A stretch of 14,082 bases of DNA from Gemmatimonadaceae bacterium (GTDB lineage: Bacteria; Latescibacterota; UBA2968; UBA8231): contig PBSR01000163.1 of the NCBI GenBank assembly GCA_002726335.1, forward strand, positions 1 through 14,082, given 5' to 3'. Made by a program: the position numbers and the translations under genes. The notes beneath the pieces were generated by a model, which ran no database searches, was not told where the DNA came from, and saw only the letters and a program-made list of their open reading frames with translations. Shown here piece after piece: positions 6,487 through 14,082 of the stretch (the stretch's first letter is position 1; every line of letters begins with the position of its first letter).

Positions 6487-7823
6487 AACAGCCCCATGCA
6501 GACGACACCCTGGCCCTCGTGATCTTCCTCCTCGAGGAGATCTTCGGTGATATCGAACCACGCAACTTCGCTGTCCGTCTGTGGGATGGCTCGGTGTGGG
6601 GATCCGCCGCCGGCGCCAGCACCGCGTTCACACTCGTGCTGCAGCATCCGGGGGCCCTGCGCCGCATGCTGCTGAAGCCGACCGAGGAGAATCTTGCCCG
6701 CTGCTTCATCCGCGGCGATTTCGACATCGAAGGCGACTTTGAGGCGGTCGTGCCCATGTCGCGCGCCCTGCTGGCCATACCTCGCTCGATCTGGGACAAG
6801 GCCAACCTGGCTCTGCGGCTGCTGCGATTGCCGGATACCGCGACTGGCCATGATGACGCCCGGGCGCCCGACATCGGAGGCGCCTCGCACTCCACGTCGC
6901 GGGACCAGCAGGCCGTCACCCATCACTACGATGTCTCCAACGACTTCTACAAGTTGTGGCTCGACGATCGCATGGTCTATTCCTGTGCCTGTTTCACCGA
7001 ACAGGACAACGACCTCGATCGAGCCCAACTGCGCAAACTGGACATGCTGTGCCGCAAGCTGCGACTGCAGCCGGGACAACGATTGCTCGACATCGGATGT
7101 GGCTGGGGTGGTCTGTTGCGTCACGCTGTCGAGCAGTACGGCGTCGAAGGTGTGGGTATCACCCTCAGCGCGCCCCAGGCGGACGAGGCCAACGCCCGCT
7201 TCGCGGCTGCCGGCATCGCCGACCGCTGCCGGGCAGAAATACTCGACTACCGCGATCTGGCCGATGAAGGCTTTGACGCGATCGTCAGCGTCGGCATGGT
7301 CGAGCACGTGGGTGGCGAGCATCTCGACGAGTACTTCGCCGCCGCCTATCGCCTGCTCCGCCCGGAGGGCGTCTTCCTGCTGCACGGCATCGGCGATCTG
7401 GCGGGCCGACCGGAGCGCAAGGCGAGGGGATTCGTGCGCACTTACGTTTTCCCGGACAGCGATCTGCCCCCGATCACCACGGTACTCGGCGCGGCCGAGG
7501 TGCATGATTTCGAGGTACGCGACGTGGAGAGCCTGCGCGAGAACTACACCGGGACGCTGCGCCACTGGGCCCGGCGTCTGGAAGCCCGTCGGGACGAGGC
7601 CGTCGCTGAAGTCGGCGAAGAGACCTATCGGATCTGGCGACTGTACCTGTCGGGCTGTGCCTGGTGGTTCGAGCGCGGCTATATCAGCGTCTTTCAGTCC
7701 CTCTTCGTCAAGCGCTCCGCCACGGGTACCGCGGGCCTGCCCCTCAACCGGTTCGACTGGTACGAGGCGACACCGAGACTCAACTCGATGTTGCGGGATC
7801 GCCGCCCTTCGGTCGCTTCGTAA
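6483..7823 (+). CDS. cfa: Cyclopropane-fatty-acyl-phospholipid synthase family methyltransferase
   Basis: The product is 446 aa. The family transfers a methyl group from S-adenosylmethionine to double bonds of membrane phospholipid acyl chains. An N-terminal substrate-side domain (1 to about 135) is followed by the catalytic core: VTHHYDVSNDFY at 145-156, YSCA with C168, the SAM-binding LLDIGCGWGG at 201-210, E274 in VEHVGGEH, H301 in LLHGIG, and Y355 in ENYTGTL. By eye C168, E274, H301 and Y355 match the E. coli residues Cys139, Glu239, His266 and Tyr317 around the bicarbonate site. A typical GYISVFQSLF block lies near the end. The length is slightly greater than E. coli Cfa (382 aa). Exact chemistry could be cyclopropanation or another lipid methylation. 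It is the second gene of the sigma-factor operon. Its last 44 bases overlap the end of the convergent desaturase gene. Confidence 0.9.
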   Translation: MKQPHADDTLALVIFLLEEIFGDIEPRNFAVRLWDGSVWGSAAGASTAFTLVLQHPGALRRMLLKPTEENLARCFIRGDFDIEGDFEAVVPMSRALLAIPRSIWDKANLALRLLRLPDTATGHDDARAPDIGGASHSTSRDQQAVTHHYDVSNDFYKLWLDDRMVYSCACFTEQDNDLDRAQLRKLDMLCRKLRLQPGQRLLDIGCGWGGLLRHAVEQYGVEGVGITLSAPQADEANARFAAAGIADRCRAEILDYRDLADEGFDAIVSVGMVEHVGGEHLDEYFAAAYRLLRPEGVFLLHGIGDLAGRPERKARGFVRTYVFPDSDLPPITTVLGAAEVHDFEVRDVESLRENYTGTLRHWARRLEARRDEAVAEVGEETYRIWRLYLSGCAWWFERGYISVFQSLFVKRSATGTAGLPLNRFDWYEATPRLNSMLRDRRPSVAS

Positions 7824-8607
7824 GCGGATACAGCAGGCGTCGGGGCACGCCCTCGGAATAGGATTCCATGCCCGCAAAACCCAGGGACGCGGGGGCCTCC
7901 GCGTCTGCCGGCCAGTACACCGTGCCGAAGAGCCAGTCCCAGACGCTGAGCACCTGGCCGAAGTTCTGGCCTCCGGCGTCATGTTGTTCGACATCGTGGT
8001 GCCACACGTGCATACGCGACGAGTTCAGGATGTACCGCAGTCGACCGTAGGCGAAGCGCAGATTGGCGTGATTCAGCCCCAGCGCCAGAGTCCAGACGAT
8101 GCCTATGACGAGCATCACCCTGCCATCGATCCCGAGAATGACCAGGGGCAGGTAGGACAGCGTCTTGTAGATGACGATCTCGGCCCAGTGGAAACGGAAA
8201 TTGCCGATCCAGTCCAGCTGCCGGATGCTGTGATGCAGCTTGTGGAACTCCCACAGCCAGGACACGTTGTGCAGCAGGCGATGGATGTTCCACTCGACGA
8301 AGTCTTTCAGCACCAGGAATACGAGAAACTGCAGCCACAGTGGCTTGCCTGCCAGCAGCTGAAGAGACTCCGGCAGCGGCAGACCCAGCCCCAGCAGGAG
8401 ATCGTTGAACAGGATGACGGCCCTGCCGGTGAACAGCGCCAGGATGAAGCCCAGGTAGTGCCCGTTGAACACGAGCCAGAACAGATCCTGCCAGATTCCC
8501 TCCCGCAGGACCCGCTGTTGCCCACGCCACGGCCGCAGGCGCTCCAGCAGAAAGCAGAGGAGCGAAATCGCCGTCAACCAGAAGTAGTACTGGGCGTAGA
8601 TCGGCAT
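7780..8607 (-). CDS. Sterol desaturase / fatty acid hydroxylase family protein
   Basis: The product is 275 aa and a predicted multi-pass membrane di-iron enzyme that uses oxygen to hydroxylate or desaturate a lipid. Histidine boxes are visible: HRLLH (109-113), HKLHH (122-126) and HVWHH (200-204), with further His at 140, 180 and 209. Hydrophobic segments lie at about 6-22, 40-60, 90-103 and 143-176. The ATG is six bases after the stop of the upstream thioredoxin-fold gene, so it is the third gene of that operon. Its final 44 bases lie antisense to the end of the cyclopropane synthase gene. The substrate (sterol, hopanoid, fatty acid or glyceryl ether) cannot be told from sequence. Proximity to the lipid methyltransferase favours a membrane-lipid role. 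Confidence 0.88.
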   Translation of the reverse strand: MPIYAQYYFWLTAISLLCFLLERLRPWRGQQRVLREGIWQDLFWLVFNGHYLGFILALFTGRAVILFNDLLLGLGLPLPESLQLLAGKPLWLQFLVFLVLKDFVEWNIHRLLHNVSWLWEFHKLHHSIRQLDWIGNFRFHWAEIVIYKTLSYLPLVILGIDGRVMLVIGIVWTLALGLNHANLRFAYGRLRYILNSSRMHVWHHDVEQHDAGGQNFGQVLSVWDWLFGTVYWPADAEAPASLGFAGMESYSEGVPRRLLYPLTKRPKGGDPATSS

Positions 8608-8613
8608 GGCTGA

Positions 8614-11076
8614 CTACTCGCCGAACAGGGCCGCTTCGATTGCCACCGGCATGGTCACCTCCGATGCGGCCAGACACTGCACGTCGTTGCAGGCCTGAAA
8701 ACGCAGCGTCACCGACAGGCGATCCGATGACATGGACGGGGCGCCGTCCTTGAGTTGCAGCCGGGCCTGCACGATGGCCGTATCGGTGTACACGGATATG
8801 GAGTCGTCGTAGAACGCGGGTGTGAACATGTGGGCCTGCGGGTACTCGACGGCGACGGCCTCCACGGGCAGACCACTGGGAACACGCAGCGTCGTCGGGA
8901 TCAGAAAGTCGTAGGATGCCGGGTTGGCGTTGATGTGCCAACCGTCGGCTACCGCCAGGCGGGCAGTCACCTGAAAGGGGGCGCCGGCCGTGAGTCGATC
9001 CACCGACACGAAGGCCGCCGTCGCCACATACTCGTCACTGCCCAACATGCGCGAGGTTGTTGCGCCTTTCGGCGCCAGGCCTGACAGGAGATCGGGCAGG
9101 TCACGGTGCACGGCCAGCAGCATATGCGAAAAACCGCCCGGGCTACGGGTCATGGCCCCGGCAAAGGCCTGCAGCGTCCCCCGCGCCTTCGTCCGGTACG
9201 CCTCCCGCCCGGTGATCCTGGCCAGCTCGATCAGCACATGGGCAGCCACCGAGTTGCCGGAGGCCATCGCCCCGTCATGGGGGTTCTTGGACTGAGCGAT
9301 CAGGGCCTCGGAACGATCGGTCACGAAGAAGCCGCCGTCCTGCTCATCCCAGAAGGTGCGGTCCATCGTCGCCGCCAGCTCCTCCGCCTGGCGCCGGTAG
9401 CCCTGCTCCCCCGTCGCCCGGTACAGTCCCAGCAACCCGCGCGCCAGGTAGGCATAGTCCTGCTGGAACGCGTCGTGTCCGACACGACCGTCCCGGTAGC
9501 TGCGCTGCAAACGACCCTCGCCATCTCGCAGCCGCTGCCAGACGAAGGCCGCCGCCTGCCGCGCCGTGTGCAGATACTGCTCGTGCCCAAGGATCTCGTA
9601 CCCGTAGGCGTAGGCGTCGATCATCATGCCGTTCCAGCCGCTCAGAATCTTGGTGTCGAGCAGCGGTGCCGGCCGTTGCTGACGAATAGCCAGAAGCTGC
9701 TGCCGCAAAGGTGCCAGCCTGTCGTTGAGCGCCGACGGCTCCACCCCCTGCTCTGCCGCCACGTCGGCCAGCGAGCGAGGCATGAACAGCACGCCCCGAT
9801 CTCCTTCCGGCATGGGAGCCAGATCGTAGACTGAAAAGAACACTCCGGCGTCGGCGCCGAGAATCTGTCGGATCTCGGGCTTCGTCCACAGATAGGACAG
9901 CCCCTCGATACCCCCGGTCTCTGAATCGAGGGCCGAGTAGAAGCCACCCCCCGGCAAGCGCATGACTCGGTCCGTGAAAGCGAAGATGTCCTGTGCCGCC
10001 TGCCGCAGTTCATCGCTGCCCGTCAACTCGTACGCGTGCAGATAGGCCCTGGCCAGGGCTGCCTGATTGTAGAGCATCTTCTCAAAATGTGGGATGCGCC
10101 ATCGGTGGTCGGTGGCGTAGCGATGGAAACCGCCTCCGAGGTGATCCCGAATCCCCCCGCGCGCCATCTGCTCCAGGGTATGACGCACCAGACGCAGCAG
10201 ATTCTCGTCTCCGCTTCGGCCGTACTGCGCCATCAGCAGTTCCAGATCCATATCCGGGGGAAACTTCGGCGCCTTCCCGAAGCCACCGTAGCCCTCGTCG
10301 AACCGTCCTTGCAGTCGCTTGATGGCTCCGTCGATCAGGCCCCGGGTCAGAGCGCCAGGGTCACCCGAGGCCCCCTGTGCCTCCTGGCTCCGCCTGACCC
10401 GTTCGGTCAGTTGCTCCGCCTGCTGCTCGACCTCCTGCCGACGTTCCTCCCAGGCTTCATGCAGGGCGGCGAGGACCTCGGGAAACCCCGGCCTGCCGTA
10501 CTTGCTGACCGGAGGGAAATACGTACCGGCGAAGAACGGCTTCAGCGTCGGTGTCATGAACACGGAGTTGGGCCAACCGCCGCCGCCGGTCAGCAGCTGC
10601 GTGGCCGTCATATAGATGCCGTCCAGGTCGGGCCGCTCTTCGCGGTCCACCTTGATGTTGACGAACCACTGGTTCATGACGCGCGCGATCTGCTCGTTGG
10701 AGAAGACTTCGCGCTCCATCACGTGACACCAGTAACAGGTGGAGTAGCCCACCGACAGAAAGATCGGCCTGTCCTCGGCGCGGGCCCGCTCCAGCGCTTC
10801 GGGGCCCCAGGGGTACCAGTCAACGGGGTTATGGGCGTGCAGCAGCAGGTAGGGGCTGGTCTCGCCGACCAGCGCGTTGGTGTACTTCCATGAGCCGTCG
10901 GCATTCTGCAGCGCCGTGCTGTGGGGTGGTCCTTCTTCGGCGAGGGCCGCGGCGGGACCCGCTGTCATGACGGGCAGAGGCGTGGGTCCCTGCCAGACGA
11001 ACCATGCCAGGACAACGAGCACTGCCACTGCGCCCCCCCCGGACAGGACCTGACGGCGACGGTGCAGATCGATCAC
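8614..11076 (-). CDS. DUF255 thioredoxin-fold protein with (alpha/alpha)6 domain and C-terminal DsbD-alpha-like domain
   Basis: The product is 820 aa from GTG 11076. A basic start and one hydrophobic segment (about 12-27) suggest a signal peptide or membrane anchor. The DUF255/SSP411 thioredoxin-like domain spans about 65-190: NPVDWYPWG, then the redox motif C114-Y-W-C117-H, then KVDREERPD and AGTYFPP. A long alpha-helical-barrel region follows (about 200-670; [10 protein letters not shown] and [11 protein letters not shown] are typical of the YyaL family). Residues 677-820 resemble the N-terminal domain of Dsb[18 protein letters not shown], and a Cys pair C796/C801 near the end. This suggests thiol-disulfide exchange outside the cytoplasm. 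The frame is open to 11199, but that extension overlaps the threonine aldolase gene by 127 bases and is Arg/Gly-rich noise. GTG 11076 overlaps the upstream TGA as GTGA, a usual coupling arrangement, so I prefer it. Its actual substrate is unknown. Confidence 0.85.
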   Translation of the reverse strand: MIDLHRRRQVLSGGGAVAVLVVLAWFVWQGPTPLPVMTAGPAAALAEEGPPHSTALQNADGSWKYTNALVGETSPYLLLHAHNPVDWYPWGPEALERARAEDRPIFLSVGYSTCYWCHVMEREVFSNEQIARVMNQWFVNIKVDREERPDLDGIYMTATQLLTGGGGWPNSVFMTPTLKPFFAGTYFPPVSKYGRPGFPEVLAALHEAWEERRQEVEQQAEQLTERVRRSQEAQGASGDPGALTRGLIDGAIKRLQGRFDEGYGGFGKAPKFPPDMDLELLMAQYGRSGDENLLRLVRHTLEQMARGGIRDHLGGGFHRYATDHRWRIPHFEKMLYNQAALARAYLHAYELTGSDELRQAAQDIFAFTDRVMRLPGGGFYSALDSETGGIEGLSYLWTKPEIRQILGADAGVFFSVYDLAPMPEGDRGVLFMPRSLADVAAEQGVEPSALNDRLAPLRQQLLAIRQQRPAPLLDTKILSGWNGMMIDAYAYGYEILGHEQYLHTARQAAAFVWQRLRDGEGRLQRSYRDGRVGHDAFQQDYAYLARGLLGLYRATGEQGYRRQAEELAATMDRTFWDEQDGGFFVTDRSEALIAQSKNPHDGAMASGNSVAAHVLIELARITGREAYRTKARGTLQAFAGAMTRSPGGFSHMLLAVHRDLPDLLSGLAPKGATTSRMLGSDEYVATAAFVSVDRLTAGAPFQVTARLAVADGWHINANPASYDFLIPTTLRVPSGLPVEAVAVEYPQAHMFTPAFYDDSISVYTDTAIVQARLQLKDGAPSMSSDRLSVTLRFQACNDVQCLAASEVTMPVAIEAALFGE

Positions 11077-12128
11077 GCGGCGGCGACGGCGGTGCCGCGC
11101 ACCATCTCCCGAGTTGTCTCCAGCACGTAGGCGGCGTCCTCGACACTGGCGTGCCGGTTGGTCACCAGGCGCACCCCGTGCGGCGGGCGCGGATTGCACT
11201 TGATGCCCGCCGATGCCCAGCGATCGATCAGCTGCGCCGTCGTCCAGCCCAGTTCTGCCACATCGACCATGATGATGTTCGTCGGTCGTGGGGCCCGTGT
11301 CGCCCGGATGCCGTCGATGGCGCTCAGGCCTTCCTCCAGGAGGCGGGCTGTCTCGTGGTCCTCTGCCAGACGCTCGACCATCGTCTCGAGGGCGACGATC
11401 CCCGCCGCGGCGATGATCCCCGCCTCGCGCATGGCACCACCGAGGCGCTTGCGGGCCCGGTAGGCTTCGTCAACGAACTCACGCGTGCCGCACAGCAGCG
11501 AGCCCACCGGCGCGCTGAGCCCCTTGGAAACGCAGAACATGACCGAGTCGACGGTGGCGGTGATCTGCTTGACGTCGACACCGAGAGCGATGGCGGCATT
11601 GAACACGCGAGCGCCATCGAGGTGGACTTTCATGCCCTGCTCGCGGGCAGCCTCCGTCACGGCTGCCATCTCCTCCACGCTCCAGACGGAGCCGGCGGCG
11701 TTGTTGTGTGAGTTTTCCAGACAGAGGAGCGTGGTCCGGGGAAAGTGCGGGTTCGGCGCCCGCAAGGTCTCTTCGAACTGCTGTCGCGTGAAGATCCCCT
11801 GGTTCCCCTTCACCGAACGCACGGTGAGTCCGGCGATGTTGGCGTACGTCCCGGCCTCCCAGCAGTACACGTGAGCGAGCTCCTCAGCGATCATCTCCTC
11901 GCCGGGGTGGGTGTGGGCCAGCATGGCGGCGGTGTTGCCCATGGTGCCACTGGGCACGTAGAGGGCGGCCTCCATGCCGACCTTTGCCGCTGCCAGCTCC
12001 TGCAGGCGGTTCACCGTGGGATCCTCGCCGTAGACGTCGTCACCGACGTCGGCGTGATGCATTGCCTCCCACATGGCCTCGGTGGGACGGGTGAGGGTGT
12101 CGCTGCGCAGATCTACCGTGCGATCCAT
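11073..12128 (-). CDS. Low-specificity L-threonine aldolase family protein (PLP-dependent beta-eliminating lyase)
   Basis: The product is 351 aa and cytosolic. The family splits L-threonine or L-allo-threonine into glycine and acetaldehyde using pyridoxal phosphate. Visible marks are [15 protein letters not shown] (5-19), [15 protein letters not shown] (29-43), PSGTMGN (59-65), H86 that would stack on the cofactor, HLDGAR with D171 and R174, and the cofactor-binding lysine K202 in [11 protein letters not shown]. The length is normal for the family. ATG 12128 has AGGGA four bases upstream. It is the first gene of a three-gene operon with the DUF255 protein and the desaturase. Why an amino-acid enzyme is coupled to a redox protein and a lipid enzyme is not evident. 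It faces the GGT-like gene across a 95-base divergent spacer. Confidence 0.9.
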   Translation of the reverse strand: MDRTVDLRSDTLTRPTEAMWEAMHHADVGDDVYGEDPTVNRLQELAAAKVGMEAALYVPSGTMGNTAAMLAHTHPGEEMIAEELAHVYCWEAGTYANIAGLTVRSVKGNQGIFTRQQFEETLRAPNPHFPRTTLLCLENSHNNAAGSVWSVEEMAAVTEAAREQGMKVHLDGARVFNAAIALGVDVKQITATVDSVMFCVSKGLSAPVGSLLCGTREFVDEAYRARKRLGGAMREAGIIAAAGIVALETMVERLAEDHETARLLEEGLSAIDGIRATRAPRPTNIIMVDVAELGWTTAQLIDRWASAGIKCNPRPPHGVRLVTNRHASVEDAAYVLETTREMVRGTAVAAA

Positions 12129-12143
12129 TCGATCCCTACAGTG

Positions 12144-12172
12144 TTGGCTCCGTCTGGAGTCATTCCTTTATT
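12144..12172 (+). promoter_or_regulatory. Candidate sigma-70-type promoter for the GGT-like gene
   Basis: In the 95-base divergent spacer (12129-12223), TTGGCT at 12144-12149 and TTTATT at 12167-12172 are separated by exactly 17 bases. Each matches its consensus at four of six positions. This would start RNA near 12180, about 45 bases before the ATG at 12224. The box placement is by eye only. The phylum may use a different consensus. The opposite promoter for the threonine aldolase operon must also lie here but was not resolved. Confidence 0.3.
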
Positions 12173-12223
12173 AGTTCCGGAGATTCAAGCGGCAAAATTA
12201 ACCGCACCGGAGAACTCTGTCGA

Positions 12224-13858
12224 ATGTCCTTTCCGTCGCACGGACTCGCCCACCGCTCCACCGTCACGGGTCGCCGCGGCATGGTCGCTTCCGGCCATCC
12301 TCTGGCCTCGCTGGCAGGTGTCCGCATCCTGCTGGAGGGGGGCAACGCCATCGATGCGGCCATCGCCACCGCCGCCGCCCTCAACGTCGTCGAGCCGTAT
12401 ATGTCCGGCATCGGCGGCGTCGGCTACATGCACATCTACTCAGCGCGGGACAAGGAGCACAAGGTCTGCGATTATGTGGGCCTGACGCCGGCGGCCACCG
12501 ACATCGACATGTATAAGGAAGATGCCCAGCAGGATCGTGGACCCCTGTCACCGCTGGTGCCCGCCGCCTGTGCCGGCTGGATGGAGTCGCTGCGTCGCTA
12601 CGGTTCCATGGACGCTGCCGACGTATTTGCGCCGGCCATCGAGCTGGCCGAGGGTGGCTTCGCCCTCACCGTCAAGAACTCTGCCTTCTTTGCGGGCAAC
12701 GTCAACGACCTGCGCCAGTACCCCTCTTCTGCCAGCACCTATCTGGTGGATGGCCGCTGCCCCGAACCGGGGGAGATCCTCGTGCAGCAGGATCTGGCCG
12801 AGACCTTCCGCGCCGTCGCCGCCGACGGTCCGGACGTGTTCTACGGCGGTCCGATCGGTGACGTCATCGCCGCCTTCATGGCCGACGTGGGTGGCATCCT
12901 GTCCAAGCAGGATCTGCTCGACAACAGGCCACAGTGGCTCGAGCCGCTCGGTGTCGACTACCGCGACTGGACCGTGTGGGCGCCACCGGCTCCGTGTCAG
13001 GCGATCCAGTATCTGGAGACACTGAAGCTGTTGGAAGGTTTCGATATTGCCGGTATGGGCCACAATACGGCTGACACGCTGCACACCTTCATCGAAGCGG
13101 TGAAGCTGGCCTGTATCGACCGCATCACCTACGCCACTGCTGACGGCAGCCCGACAGGCGGGTTGCTCTCCGACAGCTACTGCGAGCAGCGCCGCAAGCT
13201 CATTGGCGAGACCTCGGCAGTGTCCATGGGCGACACCTTCCGGACAGAAGAGCAGAAGGGCGAGGTCGCTGCCGGTGATCCCGAGCCCTGGATGAAGAAC
13301 GAGTGCACGACGCACTTCGATACGATCGACGCCGACGGCAATGCCGTGGCCTGTACGCAGAGTCTCGGCTCCGGCTTCGGATCGGCCATGGTCGTCCCCG
13401 GCACCGGTATCGCGCTGAACAACTTCATGCGCTGGTTCGACAACGTCGAGGGCAGCCCCAATGCCATCGGGCCGTCCAGGAAAAACGAGATGTGTGTGTC
13501 CCCGGCGCAGGTCTGGGACAAGGACGGTCTGCGTTTGCTGATCGGCACACCCGGGTCGTACGGAATCCTGCAGACCACACCGCAGATGATGATGAACGTG
13601 CTCGATCACGGCATGAACGTGCAGGCCGCCATCGAAGCACCACGCCTCAAGGCAACACGTAACCACAGCGTCGACATCGAGACGCGTATCCCCGCTGACG
13701 TCCGCGCCGAGCTCGAGCGGCGCGGTCACCAGCTGTCCGAGCTGGGCGACTGGTCGCCCGGCGTCGGCGGCGGCCAGGGAATCCATGTCGATCCCGGCTC
13801 CGGCGCCTTTATGGGCGGCGGCGATCCACGCCGTGACGGGTACGCCCTGGGCTGCTGA
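12224..13858 (+). CDS. Gamma-glutamyltransferase-family Ntn hydrolase with altered substrate site
   Basis: The product is 544 aa, near the usual family length. The proenzyme of this family cleaves itself before a Thr that becomes the nucleophile; here that is T362 in CTTHFDTIDADGNAVACT (361-378). Other family blocks are GMVASGHPLAS (19-29), EGGNAIDAAIATAAALNVVEP (38-58), SGIGGVGYM (61-69), LNN (398-400), GTPGS (441-445) and MNVQAAIEAPR (464-474). There is no signal peptide, so it is probably cytosolic, unlike E. coli GGT. Against my memory of E. coli GGT, the gamma-glutamyl-binding residues Arg114, Asn411, Asp433, Ser462, Ser463 and Gly484 are here V85, G382, W404, M423, C424 and S445. A different substrate is therefore likely, and the name should not be read as proven GGT activity. 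A weak GGAG lies eleven bases before the ATG. The stop overlaps the start of the following methyltransferase gene. Confidence 0.85.
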   Translation: MSFPSHGLAHRSTVTGRRGMVASGHPLASLAGVRILLEGGNAIDAAIATAAALNVVEPYMSGIGGVGYMHIYSARDKEHKVCDYVGLTPAATDIDMYKEDAQQDRGPLSPLVPAACAGWMESLRRYGSMDAADVFAPAIELAEGGFALTVKNSAFFAGNVNDLRQYPSSASTYLVDGRCPEPGEILVQQDLAETFRAVAADGPDVFYGGPIGDVIAAFMADVGGILSKQDLLDNRPQWLEPLGVDYRDWTVWAPPAPCQAIQYLETLKLLEGFDIAGMGHNTADTLHTFIEAVKLACIDRITYATADGSPTGGLLSDSYCEQRRKLIGETSAVSMGDTFRTEEQKGEVAAGDPEPWMKNECTTHFDTIDADGNAVACTQSLGSGFGSAMVVPGTGIALNNFMRWFDNVEGSPNAIGPSRKNEMCVSPAQVWDKDGLRLLIGTPGSYGILQTTPQMMMNVLDHGMNVQAAIEAPRLKATRNHSVDIETRIPADVRAELERRGHQLSELGDWSPGVGGGQGIHVDPGSGAFMGGGDPRRDGYALGC

Positions 13859-14082
13859 TGACGACCGACTCCGCTTTCCATCGGTCTACAGCCTCGTCCT
13901 CTGTGGATGTGTGGTGCGAGGACTGTGTCGCTGGACTCAGCCAGCGCCTCGAGCCTGGCTCCGTCGACGTGGTGGTCACCTCGCCTCCGTACAACCTGGG
14001 CACGCGCTACAAGAAATACGACGACACGCTGGCTCGTCAGGACTATGTGGACTGGATGGGACACTGGGGTCAGGCCGTGCAC
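13858..14082 (+). CDS. Site-specific DNA methyltransferase, N-terminal part (cut by window end)
   Basis: Seventy-five codons are visible, from ATG 13858 to the window edge without a stop. After a 15-residue lead, the translation VDVWCEDCVAGLSQRLEPG is followed by SVDVVVTSPPYNLGTRY. This is catalytic motif IV (S-P-P-Y, residues 49-52) of N4-cytosine or N6-adenine DNA methyltransferases, placed near the N-terminus as in the beta-type order. KYDDTLARQDYVDWM after it is also usual in these enzymes. The TGATG overlap with the GGT-like gene implies translational coupling. SPPY is commoner in N4-cytosine enzymes but also occurs in N6-adenine enzymes, so the base modified is open. Whether a restriction enzyme follows is beyond the window. 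Confidence 0.85.
   Translation, partial: MTTDSAFHRSTASSSVDVWCEDCVAGLSQRLEPGSVDVVVTSPPYNLGTRYKKYDDTLARQDYVDWMGHWGQAVH

Noticed and set aside
6360..7994. A 544-codon open frame on the minus strand opposite the cyclopropane synthase
   Set aside because: It mirrors a gene with all catalytic motifs on the plus strand. Such long antisense frames arise from GC-rich codons, and the translation has no recognisable domain.
6694..8613. A 639-codon plus-strand frame across the cyclopropane synthase and the desaturase
   Set aside because: The translation is Ser/Arg/Thr/Pro-rich in the first part and spans two genes with clear motifs in other frames; no domain is visible.
11077..11199. N-terminal extension of the DUF255 protein to 11199
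   Set aside because: It lies in the threonine aldolase gene, is Arg/Gly-rich, and would place the hydrophobic segment at about residue 53; the GTG with GTGA overlap is better.
12178..12213. Repeated CCGGAGA (spacing 30) and a GCGG...CCGC pair in the divergent spacer before the GGT-like gene
   Set aside because: The repeats are short and imperfect; nothing ties them to a known regulator.
12548..13786. A 412-codon minus-strand frame opposite the GGT-like gene
   Set aside because: It is an antisense shadow of a well-conserved coding sequence with no start signals or motifs of its own.

Overview
The window is a GC-rich (by eye about 60% or a little more) bacterial chromosome segment with nine recognisable genes plus one possible small ORF. 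Eight of the nine are complete and one is cut by the right edge. No RNA genes, insertion sequences, CRISPR arrays or phage genes were seen. A secreted protein ending in a FlgD-like/Por-type sorting tail with the motif NFPNPFNP points to the FCB superphylum and its relatives (Latescibacterota, Gemmatimonadota, Marinimicrobia, KSB1 and similar, mostly environmental lineages). The phylum cannot be fixed from sequence alone; Latescibacterota or Gemmatimonadota would be my first guess.

Left block, minus strand, 5637 down to 218 (possibly 28): a DUF3179 protein with a sorting tail, then a rho-independent terminator, then a large fusion of an FAD/NAD(P) flavoprotein with a NapH/CcoG/NosR-like membrane polyferredoxin, then an alginate-export-type outer-membrane barrel with an N-terminal coiled coil. 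A 55-codon ORF may follow. Together they place a surface protein, an inner-membrane electron-transfer protein and an outer-membrane channel side by side. This is the part of the window most likely to be an undescribed system, but that is inference from gene order.

Centre, plus strand, 5758 to 7823: an ECF sigma factor is translationally coupled (ATGA overlap) to a cyclopropane-fatty-acid synthase. No anti-sigma gene is adjacent. Converging on it, with a 44-base coding overlap, is a minus-strand operon (12128 down to 7780): threonine aldolase, then a DUF255 thioredoxin-fold protein fused to a DsbD-alpha-like domain (GTGA overlap), then a sterol-desaturase/fatty-acid-hydroxylase-type di-iron protein. 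The sigma factor, the lipid methyltransferase and the desaturase suggest membrane-lipid modification under stress control.

Right block, plus strand, 12224 to the end: a gamma-glutamyltransferase-fold Ntn hydrolase keeps the nucleophilic Thr but has lost nearly all residues that bind the gamma-glutamyl group in classical GGT, and it has no signal peptide. Its stop codon overlaps the start of a DNA methyltransferase (TSPPYN motif) that runs off the window. A 95-base divergent spacer separates this block from the threonine aldolase operon. The only other non-coding stretches are the 120-base spacer at 5638-5757, the 91-base spacer holding the terminator, and the first 217 bases. No gene-free stretch exceeds 300 bases.
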